Shown here piece by piece: positions 59,030-64,000 of a stretch of DNA of 64,000 bases. Within the stretch, counting starts at the first letter, position 1. Each line of letters starts with the position of its first letter. A program made the translations under genes and the position numbers. This DNA comes from JAGDZR01 sp049115695 (lineage in GTDB: Bacteria > Bacteroidota > Bacteroidia > Cytophagales > Cyclobacteriaceae), in contig JAGDZR010000011.1 of NCBI GenBank assembly GCA_049115695.1, positions 310,001-374,000 on the forward strand. Direction: 5' to 3'. The notes below the pieces were generated by a model that worked only from the letters and a program-made list of their open reading frames with translations, did not search any database and was not told where the DNA came from.

Positions 59030-59478
59030 TGGATTCCTTTTCTAAAAAATTTGACATCATCTGGGCCGATCTGGATCCAAATGATCATATGCGACATACT
59101 GCTTACAATGATTATGCAGCCCAGGTGCGTGTGTCCTTCTTTGAAGAAAAGGCTATGCCGCTTGATAAGCTCAAGACAATGGGAGTTGGGCCCATTTTGT
59201 TCCGGGAAGAAACGCTATTTTTCAAAGAGATTCGCATGAGCGAAACCATACGGGTAGAGTTTCAGGTTGGGCAAACAAGAAAGGATGGATCGAAATGGCG
59301 ATTTGTGCAAAATGTGTTCAACGAACAGGAAGAATTAGCCGCAATCATTACTGTAGAGGGAGCGTGGCTGGATCTGAATAAGAGAAAAGTTACTGTCCCC
59401 CCTGCTGAGATTGCTAAGAGCTTAATCACCGCTCCCAGAACTGAAGACTTTAAATGGATTCCAGATAAAGCTACATAG
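59029..59478 (+). CDS. Acyl-CoA thioesterase (hotdog fold, 4HBT)
   Basis: A 149-residue hotdog-fold thioesterase: SKKFDIIWADLDPNDHMRHT holds the catalytic Asp/His loop, GPILFREETLFFKEIRMSET continues the sheet, and SKWRFVQNVFNEQEELAAII is the later strand. Members cleave acyl-CoA thioesters, for example 4-hydroxybenzoyl-CoA or short-chain acyl-CoAs. The start at 59029 follows a TGATG overlap with the MarR-type gene (a TTG at 59026 is in frame but less likely). Confidence 0.87.
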   Translation: MDSFSKKFDIIWADLDPNDHMRHTAYNDYAAQVRVSFFEEKAMPLDKLKTMGVGPILFREETLFFKEIRMSETIRVEFQVGQTRKDGSKWRFVQNVFNEQEELAAIITVEGAWLDLNKRKVTVPPAEIAKSLITAPRTEDFKWIPDKAT

Positions 59479-59501
59479 TCATTCATCAGGATTTGAGAGA
59501 C

Positions 59502-59533
59502 TTTGCTTTAGTTACCAATCTTTGGTACATTAG
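59502..59533 (+). promoter_or_regulatory. Candidate Bacteroidota-type promoter of ParD
   Basis: TTTG (59502-59505), a spacer of 20 bases, then TACATTAG (59526-59533), one mismatch from TAnnTTTG. It ends 15 bases before the ParD ATG at 59549 and has the expected -33/-7 spacing. Confidence 0.4.
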
Positions 59534-59548
59534 ATTCATACTATAGCT

Positions 59549-59794
59549 ATGGGAAAAAACACTTCAATCCTTCTTGGTGATCACTTTGAAGACTTTGTTT
59601 CGGACACTGTTAAAACTGGTAAGTATAACAATGCTAGTGAAGTGATTAGAGCTGGATTAAGGCTATTGGAAGAACAGGAAGTGGAAAAAAATATCCTCTT
59701 AAAAGCTATGATTGATGGAGAGGAAAGTGGATTTGTTGAGGATTTTGATCCCAAAATTCTGTTAAAGGAACTACATGCTACCCATTCCAAATAA
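59549..59794 (+). CDS. parD: ParD-like antitoxin (orphaned)
   Basis: An 81-residue ribbon-helix-helix antitoxin: GKNTSILLGDHFEDFVSDTV, SEVIRAGLRLLEEQEVEKN and IDGEESGFVEDFDPKILLKE. The first part binds DNA as a dimer and the acidic tail normally neutralises the ParE toxin. The expected ParE gene starts right after its stop (59795) but has only 23 codons before a stop. So this is an antitoxin without its toxin; it may still act as a DNA-binding regulator or protect against related toxins. Confidence 0.9.
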   Translation: MGKNTSILLGDHFEDFVSDTVKTGKYNNASEVIRAGLRLLEEQEVEKNILLKAMIDGEESGFVEDFDPKILLKELHATHSK

Positions 59795-59866
59795 ATGAAA
59801 TACAAGGTTTCGGCGAAAGCCAAGTTGGATAAACACATCCCCAAAATTATTTTAACATGTTGCTAA
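59795..59866 (+). pseudogene. Truncated ParE toxin remnant
   Basis: The ATG at 59795 follows the ParD stop with no gap and reads MKYKVSAKAKLDKHIPKIIL, then stops at 59864-59866. The opening KYKVSAKA is the typical ParE start (KYxLSxxA), but the normal ~95-residue toxin fold is missing. It is too short to be a toxin. Confidence 0.75.
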
Positions 59867-59909
59867 CTTTTCATTTGACGCTGATCTAAATTCACTCAAA
59901 ATAAGCGAC

Positions 59910-61001
59910 ATGAAATACACCCTGATTCTAGGTATTTTAGTGACCGTTTCTCTACATGCGCAGGATCGAAAGATCATATTTCCTGATATTCCTGGCTATC
60001 AGACTTTGGTTTGTGATCTGCATATTCACACAGCTTTTTCAGATGGAAGTGTCTGGCCGGACATACGGGTAAAAGAAGCGATATTTGATGGTGTGGATGC
60101 TATTTCTCTAACGGAGCACCTTGAGTACCAACCGCATAAGGCAGATATTCCCCACAAAGACCGAAATCGATCCTATCAGCTGGCCAAGGCATATGCCAAG
60201 GGCAAAGATTTAATCGTGATTCATGGCGCAGAAATCACCCGATCAATGCCACCCGGGCATGCCAATGCTTTGTTCATCAATGACGCCAATAAGTTGCTTC
60301 AAAAAGATCCTATGGATGCTTTCCTGGAAGCCCAAAAGCAAGGAGCCTTTGTATTCTGGAACCATCCCAACTGGATAGACCAACGGGAAGACGGGATAGC
60401 GACGATGACCGATATGCATCAGGAACTGATCGACAAGGGATTACTTCATGGAATTGAAGTGGTCAACGAAACCACCTATTCTGATGAAGCCTTACAACAC
60501 GCTTATGACCAAAACCTTACTGTAATTGGTACATCGGATATACATGGTCTCATCGATTGGCTATTTGACATCCCTGGGGGAGGTCATCGTCCTGTAACAC
60601 TTGTTTTCTCCACTGCCAAAACCGAGGAAGGGATCAAAGATGGCCTTATCAATAGAAGGACAGTAGCCTGGCATAGAAACAGCCTGATTGGAGAAGCGCA
60701 ATATGTTGAGTCCCTGGTCATGAGTAGTCTCAAGGTTAGTAAACTGGAATATATTCGCAAAAGTCGAGTAGCCAGGATCAGGATATCCAACACTTCTGAT
60801 GCCAACTACATCATGCAAAACAGATCAGAATTCACACTTCACGAAAATACCGATGTGTTCACGATCCCTTCACAAGGTGAAATAGAATTACAAGTTAAAA
60901 CATTGGAAGAGCTATCAACTATTGAACTCAGCCTTGAAGTCCTCAATACTGTAATCTCCCCTGGAAAACATGCGACAATTTCTCTGACTACTGGAAACTA
61001 G
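59910..61001 (+). CDS. PHP-domain phosphoesterase, Sb-PDE type
   Basis: A 363-residue exported enzyme (signal peptide MKYTLILGILVTVSLHAQ) with the PHP metal cluster: DLHIHTAFSDG, SLTEHLEYQPH, VIHGAEITRSMPPGHAN, FVFWNHPNW and IGTSDIHG. The region up to residue 260 is the PHP barrel; the rest is a beta-rich C-terminal domain (IRKSRVARIRISNTSDANYI). It is an exported phosphodiesterase like Sb-PDE, substrate unknown. The stop overlaps the stop of the convergent membrane gene by 4 bases. Confidence 0.85.
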   Translation: MKYTLILGILVTVSLHAQDRKIIFPDIPGYQTLVCDLHIHTAFSDGSVWPDIRVKEAIFDGVDAISLTEHLEYQPHKADIPHKDRNRSYQLAKAYAKGKDLIVIHGAEITRSMPPGHANALFINDANKLLQKDPMDAFLEAQKQGAFVFWNHPNWIDQREDGIATMTDMHQELIDKGLLHGIEVVNETTYSDEALQHAYDQNLTVIGTSDIHGLIDWLFDIPGGGHRPVTLVFSTAKTEEGIKDGLINRRTVAWHRNSLIGEAQYVESLVMSSLKVSKLEYIRKSRVARIRISNTSDANYIMQNRSEFTLHENTDVFTIPSQGEIELQVKTLEELSTIELSLEVLNTVISPGKHATISLTTGN

Positions 61002-61291
61002 CTTTCTTGATGATCGACATGCCATTTTTTGTAAAGAAAATTTCCAACAAGGAAATAGGCAATGGCTACAAACAAGCCACCTTGATACATGTTGTTTGAC
61101 ATCAGACCATCCCAACCATATTGCCAGATAAACAACCCAACAGAAATGGTGAAGTTGAGTAGGCCGTATAGAATGTTTTGAAGATTCCCAAAACCAAGTC
61201 CGCCCAAAATTCTTCCTTTCCAAACTCCCAGGACAAAATGCGGCAGTGTGTTAACAAGAGTAAGTCCAATGATAAAGTCGAGTAAATTCAT
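60998..61291 (-). CDS. Small membrane protein, three helices
   Basis: A 97-residue membrane protein (FIIGLTLVNTLPHFVLGVWK, NILYGLLNFTISVGLFIWQY, GLFVAIAYFLVGNFLYKKWH) with a His-containing tail (HVDHQES). No family known with certainty; resembles small uncharacterised Bacteroidota membrane proteins. Convergent with the PHP gene; 4-base overlap of stops. Confidence 0.55.
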   Translation of the reverse strand: MNLLDFIIGLTLVNTLPHFVLGVWKGRILGGLGFGNLQNILYGLLNFTISVGLFIWQYGWDGLMSNNMYQGGLFVAIAYFLVGNFLYKKWHVDHQES

Positions 61292-61329
61292 AATTTTCTA
61301 TTTTGATTTTTGTAACGGATAGAGCAGCG

Positions 61330-61890
61330 CTATGATTCAAACGGAAATGTTTGCAAAACAGACCAACGCTGGCCATCATGTTTTAAGAGGGTTAGGTGCT
61401 CAACCATAAATGCTCGTTTCATTTCCCTGTCCTTGAAATATTCCCAGGCGGGCATAAACATTGATTTCTTCAGATCCCTAAAAGCAATGGTGATATGAGG
61501 TCGAAATGCCCTGTCTTTATAATTAGCATTGAATACATTCAACAATTTCATTTGACGGTGAACATCTGACTGTAAGGCCGAAAGCAAATCATTTTCTTTT
61601 ACATCCACATAAATAACCCTTGGAGGAAAACATGAAAATCCGTCTAGCACCATCTCAAAAGGCGAATAGCTTTTAGTAAGTTCCCCCAACTGATCAATCA
61701 ACGAATCCAACTTGCTGTCCTTCCACTTGAATGGCATGTGTAGTGTAATATGAGCGGGAGAATTAAGCGCCTTTTTACTTTCGAATGTCTCCGAAACTAC
61801 TTGTTTGAGCCCATAAAGCTCGGCTTCCAGTTCTGCAGGAGGAACTATGGCAATGAAATAAAGCGATTCTCCCGGTTTAGTCGTAGACAT
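61330..61890 (-). CDS. 2H phosphoesterase / 2'-5' RNA ligase family protein
   Basis: A 186-residue protein with both HxTx motifs of the 2H family: PAHITLHMPFKW and FRPHITIAFRDLKK. Start at 61890 (MSTTKPGESLYFIAIVPPAE) is placed because the longer frame upstream overlaps the DUF4440-like gene with unconserved sequence. Such enzymes hydrolyse or ligate 2'-5' or cyclic phosphodiester bonds in RNA or nucleotides. The start lies inside the previous gene (14-base overlap). Confidence 0.85.
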   Translation of the reverse strand: MSTTKPGESLYFIAIVPPAELEAELYGLKQVVSETFESKKALNSPAHITLHMPFKWKDSKLDSLIDQLGELTKSYSPFEMVLDGFSCFPPRVIYVDVKENDLLSALQSDVHRQMKLLNVFNANYKDRAFRPHITIAFRDLKKSMFMPAWEYFKDREMKRAFMVEHLTLLKHDGQRWSVLQTFPFES

Positions 61891-62302
61891 ATCTCCACTC
61901 TCCATTCGCCTGCCGCTTCCAGACAGTATGAAAAATCCCCTTACTATTAATGGTGTCTCCTTCGGCAGTAATGGCATTAAACTTATAATTGCCCCAGGTG
62001 TATGCCATGTCCCCTGATGAAGAAACATCCACAAAATCTGGGGCCCAAACCAACTCCACTTGTTGGTGGTTAGTATTTGTTTGAAGGGCGATCTCTACTT
62101 TCCCTTTGAATATCTGACCCCCTCGATTCAAAACCGCTTCCTCTGCAGCATAATAAGTAAATGCCTCAGATAGCCCTTTCTCCTGAGCCATTTCACAAAA
62201 TTCCTTTTCAACAGAAATGATTTCTTGCTTCAATTCTTCATGAGATATTCTTCCTGAACAGCTCAAAACCAGTATCAGGACTCCTGGTGCTAAAACTTTC
62301 AT
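61877..62302 (-). CDS. DUF4440-like (NTF2-fold) lipoprotein
   Basis: A 141-residue protein, start at 62302 (MKVLAPGVLILVLSCSG), with lipobox LSCS-like (VLSC). The mature part is an NTF2/SnoaL-like cone: VEKEFCEMAQEKGLSEAFTY, VELVWAPDFVDVSSSGDMAY, DTINSKGIFHTVWKRQANGEW. The conserved AYTWGNYKF strand fits DUF4440. The function of the family is unknown; some members bind steroids or act in polyketide cyclisation. Overlaps the 2H phosphoesterase gene. Confidence 0.75.
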   Translation of the reverse strand: MKVLAPGVLILVLSCSGRISHEELKQEIISVEKEFCEMAQEKGLSEAFTYYAAEEAVLNRGGQIFKGKVEIALQTNTNHQQVELVWAPDFVDVSSSGDMAYTWGNYKFNAITAEGDTINSKGIFHTVWKRQANGEWRYVYD

Positions 62303-62431
62303 TTCACTTTTTGTTGATCGCAACCTCAAGTTAATCTATCCGAATATCCAAGCGCCTAACCATTGCCATAAAATGTCAGGTGTCTACGCGCAAAGGACTG
62401 GTATCTTTATTTGACCATAATACATGTTGAT

Positions 62432-64000
62432 ATGAGACATCTTTCCATTCTTTTTGTCGTACTTTTTGCCTGCAAGGCAACATCCGTTACTCCTCCATCT
62501 CCTTCACCTACCGCTCAGGCACATCCGACGGTGGAAAGTTTTGTTGCTGGAATGGAGTCATCAGATGGATTTCTACCCTTTCATTGGGACACTGACAATG
62601 ATCGAATCTATCTGGAGGTCAACAATGTCAACATTGAATTTTTGTATGTCAGCTCACTGGCAGCTGGTGTTGGTTCTAATGATATCGGTTTAGATAGAGG
62701 ACAATTAGGTCAGGAGAAAGTGGTCAAATTTGAGCAGCATGGCAATAAACTAATGCTCGTCCAACCTAATCAGGGGTATAGAGCCATCAGTGACAATCAA
62801 GATGAAGTCAACTCCGTCAAAGAAGCTTTCGCAAGCTCCATTTTATGGGGATTTGACATTGTCGCCAAATCTGATTGGTCAAACCTGATCGACATTACAG
62901 ATTTCATCATTCGTGATTCACACAAAGTTGCTGGACGACTGTCGGGTTCCAGTCAAGGCAATTATCGGTTGGAAAAAAGCCGATCGGCATTATACCGAGA
63001 TAACACATTAAATTTTCCTGACAACACAGAATTTGAAGCAACCATAACCTTGACGGGAAAACCTGAAGGCTATTGGATCAGGTCTGTTACACCTACAGCC
63101 GAAGCGGTAACGGTGAGAATGCACCATTCATTTGTTCGATTACCGGATAACGATTACCAAACCCGGAAATTTGATCCTCGGAGCGGATTCATTCATATTT
63201 CCTATCAAGACTATGCCACGCCTATTGAATCTCCATTAGTCAAAAGATTTATTACACGTCATCGATTAGAGAAGAAAGATCCAAACGCAGCAATGTCTGA
63301 GGCGGTTGAGCCTATTGTTTACTACCTGGACAGAGGTGCCCCTGAACCCATCCGATCGGCCCTGCTTGATGGAGCCAGGTGGTGGAACCAGGCATTTGAA
63401 GCTGCCGGTTTTAAAGATGCGTTCAAAGTTGAACTATTGCCGGAAGGTGCACATCCATTGGATGTGAGGTACAATGTAATACAGTGGGTACATCGATCTA
63501 CCCGTGGTTGGTCTTATGGTGCTTCTGTGATTGATCCTCGCACGGGTGAAATCATCAAGGGGCATGTGAGCCTTGGTTCACTTAGAGTACGTCAGGATTT
63601 TCTGATTGCTCAGGGGCTGCTCAATCAATATGATGAAGGAACTGAACCTATGAAAGAACTGGCACTTGCACGATTACGTCAGCTTTCGGCACATGAAGTA
63701 GGTCACACCATTGGCCTTGTCCACAACTACGCGGCAAGTCCAAATGACCGAGCGTCAGTCATGGATTACCCACATCCATATGTGAAGCTCACCGACGGAG
63801 AGATAGATTTATCAGAAGCCTATGATGATAAGATCGGCCAGTGGGATAAAACGGCGATCACCTATGGCTATGCACAGTTTACAGCAGATGTAAATGAAGC
63901 TGACGAATTAGAAAATATCCTGACAAAGGCTATTGCAAACGGTGAATTGTTCATTTCGGATAGAGATGCTCGTGCACAGGATGGTGCACACCCTGTTGCG
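62432..64000 (+). CDS. Zinc-dependent metalloprotease (metzincin-type), partial at right edge
   Basis: 523 residues are visible from the ATG at 62432; the frame is open at base 64000. A lipoprotein signal (MRHLSILFVVLFACKAT, lipobox LFAC) leads a beta-rich N-terminal region resembling DUF5117/DUF5118 (FHWDTDNDRIYLEVNNV, LDRGQLGQEKVVKFE). The catalytic metzincin motif HEVGHTIGLVHN and Met-turn SVMDYPHP are read near residues 420-450, with HxxHxxGxxH geometry. This is the Bacteroidota zinc-dependent metalloprotease family usually of 800-900 residues, so the C-terminus is outside the window. Substrates unknown. Confidence 0.88.
   Translation, partial: MRHLSILFVVLFACKATSVTPPSPSPTAQAHPTVESFVAGMESSDGFLPFHWDTDNDRIYLEVNNVNIEFLYVSSLAAGVGSNDIGLDRGQLGQEKVVKFEQHGNKLMLVQPNQGYRAISDNQDEVNSVKEAFASSILWGFDIVAKSDWSNLIDITDFIIRDSHKVAGRLSGSSQGNYRLEKSRSALYRDNTLNFPDNTEFEATITLTGKPEGYWIRSVTPTAEAVTVRMHHSFVRLPDNDYQTRKFDPRSGFIHISYQDYATPIESPLVKRFITRHRLEKKDPNAAMSEAVEPIVYYLDRGAPEPIRSALLDGARWWNQAFEAAGFKDAFKVELLPEGAHPLDVRYNVIQWVHRSTRGWSYGASVIDPRTGEIIKGHVSLGSLRVRQDFLIAQGLLNQYDEGTEPMKELALARLRQLSAHEVGHTIGLVHNYAASPNDRASVMDYPHPYVKLTDGEIDLSEAYDDKIGQWDKTAITYGYAQFTADVNEADELENILTKAIANGELFISDRDARAQDGAHPVA

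Noticed and set aside
1..64000. CRISPR array, prophage, integrative element or tRNA-linked island
   Set aside because: No regular direct repeats with spacers, no integrase or phage structural genes, no tRNA or rRNA sequence noticed.

Overview
The window reads as a chromosomal segment of a marine or soil Bacteroidota, most likely order Cytophagales. The grounds are gene content and style rather than a database match: a GldJ-like SUMF1 lipoprotein, an ECF sigma/FecR pair, a two-propeller Reg_prop histidine kinase, many MacB/FtsX-type permeases ending in NPVxxLRxE-like tails, PadR regulators coupled to those permeases, LVIVD lipoproteins, M1 and M28 exopeptidases with signal peptides, moderate to low GC, and -7 boxes of the TAnnTTTG type. 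No tRNA, rRNA, CRISPR array, prophage or intact insertion sequence was seen.

Layout. 1-1263: the N-terminal part of a nitrilase, coupled to an exported LolA-like protein. 1375-5609: an RCK potassium channel and a giant sensor kinase. 5704-8497: four exported proteins, including a coupled pair of LVIVD-type lipoproteins. 8550-11863: M1 peptidase, HupE/UreJ-like membrane protein and a DUF6702 protein. 11860-13308: membrane histidine kinase. 13431-16307: a metabolic operon (cyclase fusion, PEP-mutase-like lyase, DUF2867) and a pentapeptide-repeat protein. 16309-19240: permease plus PadR. 19336-24623: Fur-family regulator, methyltransferase, ECF sigma, FecR, STN protein, GAF kinase. 24880-31834: GldJ-like lipoprotein, outer-membrane protein, HAD phosphatase, a second permease, lipoprotein and membrane protein. 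31917-37176: NtrY-like kinase, sigma-54 response regulator and a divergent third permease. 37228-41268: lipoprotein, decayed permease tail amid repeat debris, fourth permease plus PadR. 41551-44897: small membrane protein, exported proteins, peroxiredoxin-like protein, LysR and methyltransferase. 44922-49769: GH109-like oxidoreductase, Dps, a heparan-glucosaminide acetyltransferase-like membrane protein and a GH20-like hydrolase. 49999-58271: two PadR modules with paralogous membrane partners, one carrying a channel-like protein, separated by an M28 peptidase, TfoX-like, DUF4287/DUF5655 and hemolysin III genes. 58433-64000: MarR/thioesterase, an orphaned ParD, PHP phosphoesterase, 2H phosphoesterase, and a metzincin running off the right edge.

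How it works together. The recurring theme is regulated cell-envelope transport and stress sensing. Four full FtsX permeases are present: two lie behind PadR genes whose upstream regions carry distinct direct repeats, and one lies behind a tandem TGTTTCA-N3-TGAAACA palindrome and a -24/-12 promoter facing a sigma-54 response regulator. The most original candidates for a new system are the two PadR modules at 50.0-52.4 kb and 56.7-58.3 kb, which share a small helical/membrane partner, one of them with a predicted secreted-domain ion channel as effector. Several fossils (permease tail, ParE stub, cysteine-desulfurase tail) show local gene loss. All assignments come from reading the sequence; no searches were run.
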